NCBI RefSeq assembly: GCF_001570585.1
Contig: NZ_BBXF01000011.1
Span: forward strand, 59,761 to 123,760
DNA: 64,000 bases
Source of the DNA: Herbidospora daliensis
Lineage (GTDB): Bacteria > Actinomycetota > Actinomycetes > Streptosporangiales > Streptosporangiaceae
Direction of reading: 5' to 3'
Shown: piece by piece, positions 23,214 to 33,800 of the stretch
Layout: each line of letters begins with the position of its first letter
Position numbering within the stretch: position 1 is the first letter of the stretch
Program-made: the position numbers and the translations under genes
The notes under the pieces: generated by a model
Database searches by the model: none
What the model was told of the DNA's origin: nothing
Seen by the model: only the letters and a program-made list of their open reading frames with translations

Positions 23214-26102
23214 ATGACACCCGCTCGCCAGGGCGATTCCGTCGCCGATCGACTGCGGGCTGTCCAGGAGCTCTATGACAGGGGCGAGCCACTCGACGCC
23301 CTCGTGGAGCTCATTCGCGCGGAGGGTCTGAGCAGCGCCGAACGCGCCCGGCTCGACGCCGAGGTGCTGGCCGGTTGCCTGGGCGCCCGGCTCGACGCCG
23401 CCGCCAAGCGCGGCCCCGCCCGCAGGGCCCAGGCCATCGAGGTGCTGCGCCCCTATCTCGCCACCGTCGACCCGAAGGTCAAGCGCGACCTGCCGGTCGG
23501 CCGCCGGGTGGCCTTCCACCTGGTCGAGACCGCCGACGTCACGACCCTCGCCGACGGCGACGCGCTGGCCAAGCTGGCCGCCGCGGCCGCCGAGCCGTCC
23601 CGGCGCGTCCGCAAGGGCCTGCGCTGGTACGCCGACCTCCCCGTCGAGGTCCCCGACCAGTCGCTGCTGCGCCTGCGCCCCGCCGACATGGTGCCCGTCA
23701 CCCAGATCGACGACATCACCTGGGAGAACGGCAAGCTCCGCATCACCGGCCACGCCTACCTGGCGGGCCTGTCGGTGCGGTCGCGCCGCTTCAACCGGGC
23801 GACGGTGGTGCTGCGGGGTCCGCGCTGGCTGCCGCCGGTCACCCTCAAGACCACCCGGGTCTTCCGGCCCGAGGCCACCCACGACGCCCGCGAGCCGGGC
23901 TGCAACTACGACTGGGCCGGCTTCCAGGCCGAGCTCAACCCGTTCTCGCTGCGCTGGCGGGCGGGCGTGCGGGCGCTGGTCCGTGGCGCCAAGCGGGTGA
24001 TCAAGCGTCGGCACACCGTCCAGGACACCACCACCTGGCGGGCCGAGATCGTGATCTGGTCGCGGGCCGCCCGCGCCAAGGGCGTGCTGCGCGGCCCGTC
24101 GATCGGCCGGGTCGAGCGGCCCGCCGGACGCCGGACCCGCGACCGCTGGTGGGTGCGGCCCGTCTGGACGTCCGACAAGGCGCTCCAGGTCGTGCTCCAG
24201 CCCACGCGGGCCGAGCTGACCGGCGTCAAGATCGACGGCGACACGGTCGAGCTGACCGGCTTCCTGCCGGGGCGCGCCGTCGACAAGGGCAAGGCCCGCG
24301 TCGGCGGCCACCGCATGCCGGCCGAGTTCACCCCCGCCGAGGGCGGCAGCGTCTTCTCGCTCTCGCTGAGCGTGCAGACCCTGCTGACCGCCGACGCGCG
24401 GCGGCTCTGGGTCGAGCCCAAGGGCGACCCGGCGGCCTCGGTCATGCTGGAGGGCACTCCGGAGACCCGGCTGCTGCTGGGCGACCGCGAGATCACCGTC
24501 CAGGGCGACCGGCGCGACCGCGTGGTCGTCTCGGGCCACAAGGTGCTGCCCGTCATCAAGGCGATGGCCTGGAACGACGGCTCGCTCAAGCTGACCGGCG
24601 AATACCCGGCCGAGGCGGGCGAGCGCGACCTGGTGCTGCGGCACCGGGGCGGGCTGACCTACCGGGTGCCGCTGCGCCGCGAGGGCACCGCCTTCGAGGT
24701 GGAGTTCGCGCCCGGCGCGATGCCCCGCTTCGGCGACGGCACCCCGCTGGTCGAGGGCACCTGGACGATGTCGGTCGCCCCGCCCGGCAAGTACGGTCCC
24801 GCGATGGTGCCCGTCCGCGTCGACCACGCCGCCCTCGACACCATCGACGAGGAGCAGCGCACGGTCGGCGGCCGGGTCTACCGGTTCGTGGCCACCCGCT
24901 ACGACGTGCCCGTCCTGGTGGCGGCCGAGGAGCGGCCCGGCGACGAGCGCAGCGCGGCCGGGGTGTGGGCGCTCAGCCGCACGTTCTACCCGGCCGAGAA
25001 GGCCAAGCCGATCCGCCAGGCCACCGTCTACGCCTCCTTCGACGGCCGGTCCTACTCCGACAACCCGCGCGCCATCTACGAGGAGCGGCTGCGCCGGGGC
25101 GACGAGGGCGAGCACATCTGGGTCGTGCGCGACGGCGCGTTCACGCCGCCGGGCTCGGCCGAGCTGGGCCTCGGCGAGGGCATCGTGCCGACGGTCGTGC
25201 GGGAGGGCAGCCGGGAGCACTACGAGGCCTTGGCCCGCGCCCGCTACATCGTCGCCAACCAGTTCCTGCCGCCGTGGTTCCGGTCGCGCGACGACCAGGT
25301 GTACGTCCAGACCTGGCACGGCACCCCGGTCAAGCACATCGGCCGCGACCTGCCCCACATGCGGCGCGAGCCGCGTCCGCCGGTGTACGCCCGGCAGACC
25401 ACCGAGGTCCGCCAGTGGGACCTGCTGATCTCCCAGTCGTCGTGGGCGTCGGGCGTGCTGCGCAAGGCGTTCGGCTATGAGGGCGAACTGCTGGAGTGCG
25501 GCAACCCGCGCAACGACGTGCTGTTCCACCGCGACGCGCTGGCCCCGGCCATCCGCCGCCGGCTGGGCATCCCCGAGGGGAAGCGGGTCGTGCTGTACGC
25601 GCCCACCTTCCGCGACTGGGACCGTCGCAACGCGGCCGTCAAGCTCGACCTGGCCGACGCGCAGCGGGCGCTGGGCGACGACCACGTGATCCTGGTGCGC
25701 GGGCACATGATGCAGGCGTTCCCGCACGTGCAGTCGCTGGGCGGGTTCGCGATCGACGTCACGACCTATCCCGACATGGCCGATCTGCTGGTCATCGCCG
25801 ACGTGCTGGTCACCGACTACTCGTCGTCGGTGTTCGACTTCGTCGCGACCGGGCGGCCGATCGTGCTGTTCACGCCCGACATCGACAAGTACAAGAACAG
25901 CCGGGGCCTCTACCTCGACCTGGAGGCCCAGCGGCCGGGCCCGCGCCTGGCCAGCTCGGCCGAGGTGGTCGAGGTGCTGCGCACCATCGACTCGGTGTCG
26001 GTCCGGCTCGCCGACCGCTACGCGGCCTTCGCCCGCACGTACGCCCCGCACGACTCCGGGAAGGCCACCGCCCGCCTGGTCGACCACGTCTTCACCGGAT
26101 AA
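23214..26102 (+). CDS. CDP-glycerol glycerophosphotransferase family protein (teichoic acid polymerase type)
   Basis: A 962-residue protein starting at ATG 23214. The C-terminal ~360 residues form the TagF-like glycerophosphotransferase domain: TWHGTPVKHIGRD near residue 700, NPRNDVLF, VLYAPTFRDWDR, and DVLVTDYSSSVFDFVATGRP near 868, with the catalytic His and Asp/Ser-rich sites of this GT-B fold family. Residues 1 to about 120 are helical; about 150-560 consist of several beta-rich repeats (for example ITWENGKLRITGHAYLAG and MAWNDGSLKLTGEYPAEAG) of unknown role. It should polymerise polyol-phosphate chains of wall or lipoteichoic acid on the cytoplasmic membrane face. The GH20 lipoprotein gene follows closely. 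Confidence 0.88.
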   Translation: MTPARQGDSVADRLRAVQELYDRGEPLDALVELIRAEGLSSAERARLDAEVLAGCLGARLDAAAKRGPARRAQAIEVLRPYLATVDPKVKRDLPVGRRVAFHLVETADVTTLADGDALAKLAAAAAEPSRRVRKGLRWYADLPVEVPDQSLLRLRPADMVPVTQIDDITWENGKLRITGHAYLAGLSVRSRRFNRATVVLRGPRWLPPVTLKTTRVFRPEATHDAREPGCNYDWAGFQAELNPFSLRWRAGVRALVRGAKRVIKRRHTVQDTTTWRAEIVIWSRAARAKGVLRGPSIGRVERPAGRRTRDRWWVRPVWTSDKALQVVLQPTRAELTGVKIDGDTVELTGFLPGRAVDKGKARVGGHRMPAEFTPAEGGSVFSLSLSVQTLLTADARRLWVEPKGDPAASVMLEGTPETRLLLGDREITVQGDRRDRVVVSGHKVLPVIKAMAWNDGSLKLTGEYPAEAGERDLVLRHRGGLTYRVPLRREGTAFEVEFAPGAMPRFGDGTPLVEGTWTMSVAPPGKYGPAMVPVRVDHAALDTIDEEQRTVGGRVYRFVATRYDVPVLVAAEERPGDERSAAGVWALSRTFYPAEKAKPIRQATVYASFDGRSYSDNPRAIYEERLRRGDEGEHIWVVRDGAFTPPGSAELGLGEGIVPTVVREGSREHYEALARARYIVANQFLPPWFRSRDDQVYVQTWHGTPVKHIGRDLPHMRREPRPPVYARQTTEVRQWDLLISQSSWASGVLRKAFGYEGELLECGNPRNDVLFHRDALAPAIRRRLGIPEGKRVVLYAPTFRDWDRRNAAVKLDLADAQRALGDDHVILVRGHMMQAFPHVQSLGGFAIDVTTYPDMADLLVIADVLVTDYSSSVFDFVATGRPIVLFTPDIDKYKNSRGLYLDLEAQRPGPRLASSAEVVEVLRTIDSVSVRLADRYAAFARTYAPHDSGKATARLVDHVFTG

Positions 26103-26142
26103 CGTTAAAGAAACTTTCCTATTGCCGCCGTCACGTGATCCA

Positions 26143-27633
26143 ATGAGGATCGTGTGGCGGCGGCTTTCGTTGGGACTGGTGATGCTGGTGACGTCGTGTG
26201 GTCCGGGCACTCCGGCGGAACCTCCGCAGCTCGCCCTCGTGCCCTATCCCGCCTCGGTGACCCGGCTGGAGCAGGGCTTCACCCTCGAACCCGGCGACAC
26301 GGTCGCCTCGGCCGAGCCGGCGGTCGCCGAACAGCTCGTCGGCGGGCTCCGGGCCGACACCGGCTTCGAACTGACGACCGGTCCCCAGGGCCGGATCAGG
26401 CTCGACCTCGACGCGCCGCAGGCCGGCGCCGAGGGCTACGAGCTCACCGTCGGCCCCGACGGCGCCCGCATCAGCGCGGCCACCCCCGAAGGGCTGTTCC
26501 GGGGCGCGCAGACCTTCCGGCAGCTGGCCCGCGAGCGGGAGGTCCCGGGCGTGCGGATCAGCGACCGGCCCCGCTACGCCTGGCGCGGCGCGATGCTCGA
26601 CGTCGCCCGCCACTTCCGGCCGGTCGCCGACGTCAAGCGGTTCGTCGACCTGATGGCGGCCTACAAGCTGAACGTGCTGCACCTGCACCTGACCGACGAC
26701 CAGGGCTGGCGCATCGCCGTGCCCGGCTGGCCCAAGCTGACCACGGTCGGCGCGTCGACCGAGGTGGGCGGCGGGCCCGGCGGCTTCTACACGGCCGCCG
26801 ACTACCGCGAGATCGTCCGGTACGCCCAGGAGCGCTTCGTGCGCGTGGTGCCCGAGGTCGACGTGCCCGGCCACACCAACGCCGCCCTGGCCGCCCACCC
26901 GGAGCTCACCTGCGACGGGGTGGCGCCAGAACCGTACACGGGCATCAAGGTCGGTTTCTCGGCCCTGTGTCCCGGCAAACCCGAGACGGCCCGGTTCCTG
27001 AACGACGTGCTGAAGGAGCTCGCCGCGCTGACCCCCGGCCACCACCTGCACATCGGCGGCGACGAGGTCGAGAAGCTGAGCGCCCGCGAGTACGCCCAGA
27101 TCGTGGAGCTCGCCGCCAAGGCGGTGACGGCCAACGGCAAGGAGGTCGTCGGCTGGCAGGAGGCGGGCGCGACCGTGCTGCCGCCGAACTCGCTGGTGCA
27201 GTACTGGCAGACCAACGGCGGCCCCGAAGACGTCGAACGCGCGGTCGCCCAGGGCGCGAAGGTCATCATGTCCCCGGCCAGCCGGGTCTACCTCGACATG
27301 AAGTACGACGACACCACCAGGATCGGCCAGACCTGGGCCGGCACCACCGAGGTCGACGACGCCTACGACTGGGACCCGGCCACCCTGATCGACGGGATCG
27401 GCGAGGAGAAGATCGAGGGCGTCGAGATGGCCCTGTGGACCGAGACCGTCGTCACCATGGACGACGTGGAGCTGCTGGCCTTCCCGCGCCTCCCGGCCGT
27501 CGCCGAGGTTGCCTGGACCCCGCAGGCGCAGCGTTCGTTCGACGCGTTCGCGGCCCGTCTGGCCCCGATGGCGACCGTCTGGGACCGATGGGGGGTCGAC
27601 TACCACCGTTCGCCGCGCATCAGCTGGCCGTGA
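26143..27633 (+). CDS. GH20 beta-N-acetylhexosaminidase lipoprotein
   Basis: A 496-residue enzyme. ATG 26143 is chosen because it puts a lipoprotein signal at the N-terminus, with a lipobox ending at LVTSC (Cys about 21). A GH20b-like N-terminal domain is followed by the catalytic barrel: GAMLDVARHFRPV, HLHLTDDQGWR, VPEVDVPGH and HIGGDEVE, in which the adjacent Asp-Glu pair (about 307-308) is the substrate-assisted catalytic set. It should remove terminal N-acetylglucosamine or N-acetylgalactosamine outside the membrane. Placement behind the teichoic-acid polymerase gene suggests, but does not prove, a role in trimming wall polymer sugars. Confidence 0.9.
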   Translation: MRIVWRRLSLGLVMLVTSCGPGTPAEPPQLALVPYPASVTRLEQGFTLEPGDTVASAEPAVAEQLVGGLRADTGFELTTGPQGRIRLDLDAPQAGAEGYELTVGPDGARISAATPEGLFRGAQTFRQLAREREVPGVRISDRPRYAWRGAMLDVARHFRPVADVKRFVDLMAAYKLNVLHLHLTDDQGWRIAVPGWPKLTTVGASTEVGGGPGGFYTAADYREIVRYAQERFVRVVPEVDVPGHTNAALAAHPELTCDGVAPEPYTGIKVGFSALCPGKPETARFLNDVLKELAALTPGHHLHIGGDEVEKLSAREYAQIVELAAKAVTANGKEVVGWQEAGATVLPPNSLVQYWQTNGGPEDVERAVAQGAKVIMSPASRVYLDMKYDDTTRIGQTWAGTTEVDDAYDWDPATLIDGIGEEKIEGVEMALWTETVVTMDDVELLAFPRLPAVAEVAWTPQAQRSFDAFAARLAPMATVWDRWGVDYHRSPRISWP

Positions 27634-27652
27634 CGTGATGAAATGACGGGTT

Positions 27653-30600
27653 ATGAACTATCGGCTGGTGCGGCGCGGGGGCGTGGGGCGCGGGCCCGGT
27701 CCCGTGCTCGACGAGCATCAGCGGGCTGTGGTGGCCCATGAGAGCGGTCCGCTGCTGGTGCTGGCGGGCCCCGGGGCCGGGAAGACGACCACCATAGTCG
27801 AGAGCGTCGTCGACCGGGTCGAATCGCGGGGCGTCGACCCCGAGCGCATCCTGGTCCTCACCTTCAGCCGCCGGGCGGCCGGAGACCTGCGCGACCGCGT
27901 CACCGCCCGGCTGCGCCGGACCACCCGCACGCCCCTCGCGCTGACCTTCCACAGCTACGCCTACGCCCTGCTGCGCCGCGAGGCGCTGGAGGCGGGCCAG
28001 CCGCCGCCGCGCCTGCTGACCGGCCCCGAGCAGCTGCTCGAAGTGCGCCGCCTGCTGCACGGCGAGCTCGAAGACGGGGCCACCCGCTGGCCCGAGGCGA
28101 TGCGCGAGTGGCTGAAGACGCGGGGGTTCGCCGAGGAGGTCCGCGACTTCCTGGCCCGCGCCCGCGAACGCGGGCTCGACGGCCCGGCGCTGGTCGAGCT
28201 CGGGCACACCCACGGCCGGTCCGACTGGGTGGCGGTGGGCCGGTTCGCGGCCCGCTACCAGGAGCGCTTCGACCTCGACCCGATCTGGACGCTCGACTAC
28301 GCCGAGCTGATCAGGGAGGCCGCCGCGCTGCTGGCCGACGGCCCGGTCAGAGACCGCGAGCGGGCCGCCTACGACGTCGTGTTCGTCGACGAGTACCAGG
28401 ACACCGACCCGGCGCAGGAGGACCTGCTGCGCGGGCTGGCCGGCGACGGCCGCGACCTCATCGTGGTCGGCGACCCCGACCAGGCAATCTACGGCTTCCG
28501 CGGCGCCGAGGTGCGCAACATCCTCGACTTCCCCGAACGGTTCCGTACCGCCGGCGACGGGCCCGCGCCGATCGTGGCGCTGCGCACCTGCCGCCGCAGC
28601 GGCGAAGACCTGCTGGCCGCCTCGCGCCGGATCGCCAACCGGCTGCCGGTCCCGCCGGGCTGGCGCGACACCTCCCACCGCGACCTGCACGCCGTCGACG
28701 GCCTGGAGCCGGGCGAGGTCCGCGTCGTCATCGCCGACAGCGTGTCGCAGGAGGCCGCCGTGGTCGCCGACACGCTGCGCCGGGCCCACCTGCTCGACGG
28801 CGTGCCGTGGCAGCGCATGGCGGTCCTGGTGCGCAGCGCGACCCGGCAGGTGCCGATGCTCCGGCGCGCGCTGCACACCGCCGGGGTGCCGGTCGTCGTC
28901 ACCGGCGACGAGGGCCCGCTGATCACCGAACCCGGGGTCAGGCCGCTGATCCTGCTGCTCAAGGCGGCGGCCCGGCGCGAGTCGCTCGACGTCGCCACCA
29001 CCGAGGAACTGCTGACCGGCCCGCTCGGGGGCACCGACATGATCGGGGTACGCCGCCTCCGGCGCGGCCTGCGCATCGCCGAGCACGAGGCGGGCATCGT
29101 GCCGCCCCGGTCGAGCGACGAGCTGATCGTGGCCGCCGTGCAGACCCCCAACGAGCTCACCCTGCTCGAACCCCACGTCGCCGCGCCCGCGCAGCGGCTG
29201 GCCACCCTGCTCGCCACCGCGCGGCAGACCGTGGCCAAGGAGCTGACCGCCGAAGACGCCCTGTGGGAGGTCTGGAAGGCCAGCGGCCTGTCGGAGCGCT
29301 GGACCCATTCGAGCCTCGGCGGCGGCGCGCGCGGCGGCCAGGCCGACCGCGACCTCGACGCGGTGGTCAACCTGTTCGACTACGCCGCCAAGTTCGTCGA
29401 CCGGCTGCCGCAGGCCGGCGTCGAGGTCTTCGTCGACGACCTGATGGCCCAGGAGATCCCGGCCGACTCGCTGGCCGCCCAGGCGCCCGACGGCGAGGCC
29501 GTGCGCATCCTGACCGCCCACCGGGCCAAGGGCCTCGAATGGGACGTCGTCGTGGCCGCCGGCGTGCAGGAGGGCGTCTGGCCCGACCTGCGGGTACGCG
29601 GCTCGCTGCTCGGGGTCGAGTCGCTGGTCGAGGTCGCGGGCGGCATCGCGCTCGACGGCACCGACGCCGAGAGGTTCGCGCTCGGCTCCAAGATGCTGGC
29701 CGAGGAGCGGCGGTTGTTCTACGTCGCCGCCACCCGGCCCCGCTCCCGGCTGGTCGTCACGGCCGTCGGCGGCGAGGACGCCGACGAACGCCCCTCGCGC
29801 TTCCTCAACGAGCTCGTCCCCGGCGGCCTGGAGAACGCGACCGTCGACGACCGGGCCCGCTGGCTCAGCATGCCCGCGCTGGTCGCCGACCTGCGCTCGG
29901 CCGTCTGCGACCCGACCCGCCCCGAGCCGATGCGCCGCGCCGCCGCCCGCCACCTGGCCCGGCTCGCCGACGAGGGCGTGCCGGGGGCCGACCCGTCGTC
30001 GTGGTACGCCCTCACCGAGATCTCCGACGACCGCCCGCTCGCCTGGCCCGACGGGGTCGTGCAGATCTCGCCGTCGGCGGTCGAGAAGTTCACCAAGTGC
30101 GGCCTGCGGTGGGTGCTGGAGACCGCGGTCGGCACCGGCGGCGAGAGCGTGCCGCAGGTCTTCGGCAACGTCATCCACGCCATCGCCGTGCTCGCCGCCG
30201 AGGAGCACACCACCGACGAACTGGCCAAACGGCTCGACGACGTGTGGGACGACCTCGACTTCGGCGGCATCTGGTTCAACCGCAAGCAGCGGCACGTCGC
30301 CGAGAAGATGGTCGACCGCTTCCTCACCTGGCACCGCGAGAACCCGCGCGAGCTGGTCGGCTTCGAGGAGTCGTTCACCCAGGTCGTCTCCGACGGCGTC
30401 GTCATCAAGGGCCGGGTCGACCGGGTCGAGCGCGACGGCGACAACCGGGCCGTGATCATCGACATCAAGACCGGCACCGCCAAGCCGCGCGACGACGAGC
30501 TCGACCGTCACCCCCAGCTCGGCGTCTACCAGCTCGCGACGGTCCTGGGCGCGTTCGAGCGCCACGGCATGACCGAGCCCGGGGGAGCCGCGCTGCTCCA

Positions 30601-30817
30601 GGTCGGCAAGGCCGCCGGGACCGGCCCGCTGGCCAAGGAGCAGTCGCAGATCCCGCTCGCCGACGACGTCAACCCCGAGTGGGCCCAGGACCTGGTCACC
30701 ACGGTCGCCGCCGGCATGTCGGCCAACCTGTTCGTCGCCAAGGTCAACGACGGGTGCCGCACCTGCGCGGCCCGGTTCTCGTGCCCGGTGAACGACAGCG
30801 GGGGCCAGGTGTGCTGA
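27653..30817 (+). CDS. adnA: AdnA: helicase-nuclease subunit of AdnAB
   Basis: A 1054-residue UvrD-like helicase fused to a RecB-type nuclease. Walker A is AGPGAGKTT near residue 37, motif II is VDEYQDTD near 246, motif III GDPDQAIYGFRG, and TAHRAKGLEWD is motif V. The C-terminal nuclease has GRVDRVERDGDNRAVIIDIKTG. Four cysteines (FTKCGLR plus the C-x2-C-x5-C in CRTCAARFSC) should hold a 4Fe-4S cluster. This domain plan and position match AdnA (Rv3202c), one half of the mycobacterial heterodimeric motor-nuclease that resects double-strand breaks. Start ATG 27653. It overlaps adnB by seven bases (GTGCTGA). Confidence 0.93.
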   Translation: MNYRLVRRGGVGRGPGPVLDEHQRAVVAHESGPLLVLAGPGAGKTTTIVESVVDRVESRGVDPERILVLTFSRRAAGDLRDRVTARLRRTTRTPLALTFHSYAYALLRREALEAGQPPPRLLTGPEQLLEVRRLLHGELEDGATRWPEAMREWLKTRGFAEEVRDFLARARERGLDGPALVELGHTHGRSDWVAVGRFAARYQERFDLDPIWTLDYAELIREAAALLADGPVRDRERAAYDVVFVDEYQDTDPAQEDLLRGLAGDGRDLIVVGDPDQAIYGFRGAEVRNILDFPERFRTAGDGPAPIVALRTCRRSGEDLLAASRRIANRLPVPPGWRDTSHRDLHAVDGLEPGEVRVVIADSVSQEAAVVADTLRRAHLLDGVPWQRMAVLVRSATRQVPMLRRALHTAGVPVVVTGDEGPLITEPGVRPLILLLKAAARRESLDVATTEELLTGPLGGTDMIGVRRLRRGLRIAEHEAGIVPPRSSDELIVAAVQTPNELTLLEPHVAAPAQRLATLLATARQTVAKELTAEDALWEVWKASGLSERWTHSSLGGGARGGQADRDLDAVVNLFDYAAKFVDRLPQAGVEVFVDDLMAQEIPADSLAAQAPDGEAVRILTAHRAKGLEWDVVVAAGVQEGVWPDLRVRGSLLGVESLVEVAGGIALDGTDAERFALGSKMLAEERRLFYVAATRPRSRLVVTAVGGEDADERPSRFLNELVPGGLENATVDDRARWLSMPALVADLRSAVCDPTRPEPMRRAAARHLARLADEGVPGADPSSWYALTEISDDRPLAWPDGVVQISPSAVEKFTKCGLRWVLETAVGTGGESVPQVFGNVIHAIAVLAAEEHTTDELAKRLDDVWDDLDFGGIWFNRKQRHVAEKMVDRFLTWHRENPRELVGFEESFTQVVSDGVVIKGRVDRVERDGDNRAVIIDIKTGTAKPRDDELDRHPQLGVYQLATVLGAFERHGMTEPGGAALLQVGKAAGTGPLAKEQSQIPLADDVNPEWAQDLVTTVAAGMSANLFVAKVNDGCRTCAARFSCPVNDSGGQVC

Positions 30818-33800
30818 CCCCGTTCGACCTGGCGGCCACGCTGGGCGTGCCGCCGCCCACGCACGAGCAGGCCGGGGTGATCTCCGCCGACCTCGGGCCG
30901 ATGGTCGTCATCGCCGGAGCCGGGTCGGGCAAGTCCGAGACCATGGCCGGACGGGTCGTCTGGCTGGTCGCCAACGGGTTCGCCAAACCCGAGCAGATCC
31001 TCGGCCTCACCTTCACCCGCAAGGCGGCGGCCGAGCTCGCCGAACGGGTGCACAAGCGGCTCACGACGCTGGCCGAGAAGACCGAGACCCCGATGGACCT
31101 GGAGGTGGAGCCGACGATCTCCACCTACCACGCCTACGCCGCCCGCCTGGTCACCGACCACGCCCTCCGCGAGGCCATGGAGCCCACGATGCGGCTGGTC
31201 ACCCCGGCCGTCGCCTGGCAGATGGCGGCCCGCGTCGTCGGCCAGTACGACGGCCCGATGGACCAGATCGACCTCGGCCCGCCGAGCGTCACCGCCGCCG
31301 TGCTCGACCTGGCCGGGGAGATGGCCGAACACCTGGCCACCGCCGACGAGGTGCGCGACTACGGCCGGCGCTGGTCCGAGCGGCTGGCGCTGCTCCCGGG
31401 CCGGGTCACCAACGCCCAGCGCAGGCCGGTGCAGGTCCACGCCGTGCGGGAGCAGCTGCTGCCGCTCGTGGAGGCGTACCAGAGGCTCAAGCGGGCCCGT
31501 GAGGTGATCGACTACGGCGACCAGATGGCGCTGGCCGCCCGCATCGCCTCCCGGCACGAGGAGGTCGGCGAGATCGAACGGGCCCGGTTCACCGTGGTGC
31601 TGCTCGACGAATACCAGGACACCAGCCACGCGCAGCTGGTCCTGCTGCGGTCGCTGTTCGGCGGCGGGCATCCCGTCACGGCCGTCGGCGACCCGTGCCA
31701 GTCGATCTACGGCTGGCGGGGGGCCTCGGCGGGCAACCTGTCGCGCTTCCCGCACGACTTCCCGACCGCGCAGGGGGAGCCCGCGCCCGTCAGGCAGTTG
31801 TCGGTCAGCTTCCGCAACGGCGAGCGGGTGCTCGACGTCGCCGCCCGCATCCAGACCGACCTGCGCCGCGAGAGTTCCGAGGTGCCGGTGCTGACGCCGG
31901 GCGAGAACCGGGCCGACCGGGGCCGCGTGGTGTGCGCCTACCACGCCACGGCCCACGACGAGGCCGAGTGGATCGCGGAGGGCGTACAGAAGCAACTGGG
32001 CCTGGAGCTCGCGCCCGACGGGCTTCCGTGGGGCGAGGGCGAGCGGAGCAAGCCCCGGCAGGGCCCGGCCCTGCAACCGGGCGACGTGGCGATCCTGGCC
32101 CGCAAACGCTCGCAGTTCCCCACGCTCCGCAAGGCGCTGGAGGCGCGCGGCATCCCGGTCGAGGTGGTCGGGCTCGGCGGGCTGCTGACCGTGCCCGAGG
32201 TGGCCGACATCGTCTCCACGCTCCGGGTCATGTACGACCCCACCGCCGGCGACGCCCTGATCAGACTGCTGGCCGGACCCCGCTGGCGCATCGGCCCCGC
32301 CGACCTGAAGCAGCTCGGCGACCAGGCCAGGGAGCTGAACCGCGAGCGCGACGAACGCGGCGGCCGCCCCAGCGACCCCCTCGACCAGGTCGTCGCCGAC
32401 CTGGAGGCCGAACGCGGCAGCATCATCGACGCCCTCGACGAACTGCCCGACCGCCCCGAATGGCTCGACCCCTACAGTCCGCTCGCCCGCGAGCGGCTGC
32501 CGAAGCTCGCCGAGGAACTGCGGCTGCTGCGCTCCCACGCCGGGTTGCCGCTGCCCGACCTGATCTCCGAGGTGGAGCGCCGGACCGGCCTCGACGTCGA
32601 GGTGGCCTCCCGGGGCGGCAGCCCGCTGGCCGCCCGCGCCGACCTCGACGCCTTCCTCGACGCGGCGGCCCGCTTCGCCGGCGACGCCGAAGACCCGACG
32701 CTGGGCGCGTTCCTGGCCTACCTCAAGGCGGCGGAAACCGAGGAGTTCGGCCTCGAAGGCGGCCGGGTCGGCGAGACCAACAGCGTCAAGCTGATGACCG
32801 TGCACGCCTCCAAGGGCCTCGAATGGCCCGTCGTGATCGTGCCCGGCCTGTCGGAGGTCACCACGGCGGCCGGCGGGCTGGCCCGGGGCAGCGTCTTCCC
32901 GGCCACGCCGGTCACCAACTCCCGCTGGACCGACAACCCCCGCAAACTGCCCTACGCGCTGCGGGGCGACGCCCGCGACCTGCCCGCCCTCGAAGGGCTG
33001 AGCAAAGAGGAGCTGGCCGACTTCGACGCCGCCAGCCGGGAGCGCGACCTGCGCGAGGAGCGCCGCCTGGCCTACGTGGCGGTGACCCGGGCCCACTACC
33101 TGCTGATCGCGTCGGGCTACCGGTGGGGGAGCGCGTCGCGTCCGCTGGAGCCGTCGCGGTTCCTGCTGGAGGTGCGCGACCAGGCGTCGTCGGTGGCCGT
33201 CTGGACCGACGACGACGCCGTGGAGAACCCGCTGCTGGCCGAGCCCGCCGAGGCGGCCTGGCCGTCGGTGGCGGTGCGCGACGGCATCGCCGAAGGGGCC
33301 AGGTTCATCCGCGAGGCCCTCGACGGCCTCGACGAGGAGGGCGTCGGCGAGGTGCGGCAGTGGGAGCAGGAGCGTATGCAGTCGTGGGCCCGCGACACCA
33401 CGCTGCTGCTGCGCGAACGCGACCGGCGGCGCGAGGGCAACCTGGTCGAGCTGCCGCTGCGCCTGTCGGTCTCCTCGCTGGTCTCCCTGGCCAAGGACCC
33501 GTCGGCCTACGCCCGCGAGGTACGCCGCCCGCTGCCGCACAAACCCGCGCCGCTGGCCCGGCGCGGCACCTCGTTCCACCGCTGGCTGGAGACCCGGTGG
33601 GGTCAGCAGCGCCTCATCGACGAACTCGACCTGCCCGGCGCGGCCGACGACCTCAACGAGGCCGACGAGCAGCTGCGCGTCCTGCAGGCCCGGTTCGAGG
33701 AGAGCGAGTGGGCCGAGCGCACCCCGGTCGACCTGGAGGTCCCGTTCGAGACCGTCATCGCCGACCGGCTGGTGCGCGGCCGCATGGACGCCGTCTTCCC

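Noticed and set aside
23190..26210. A 1006-residue frame antisense to the teichoic polymerase gene
   Set aside because: Same shadow effect; the plus strand encodes a clear TagF-like protein with GC-rich third positions.
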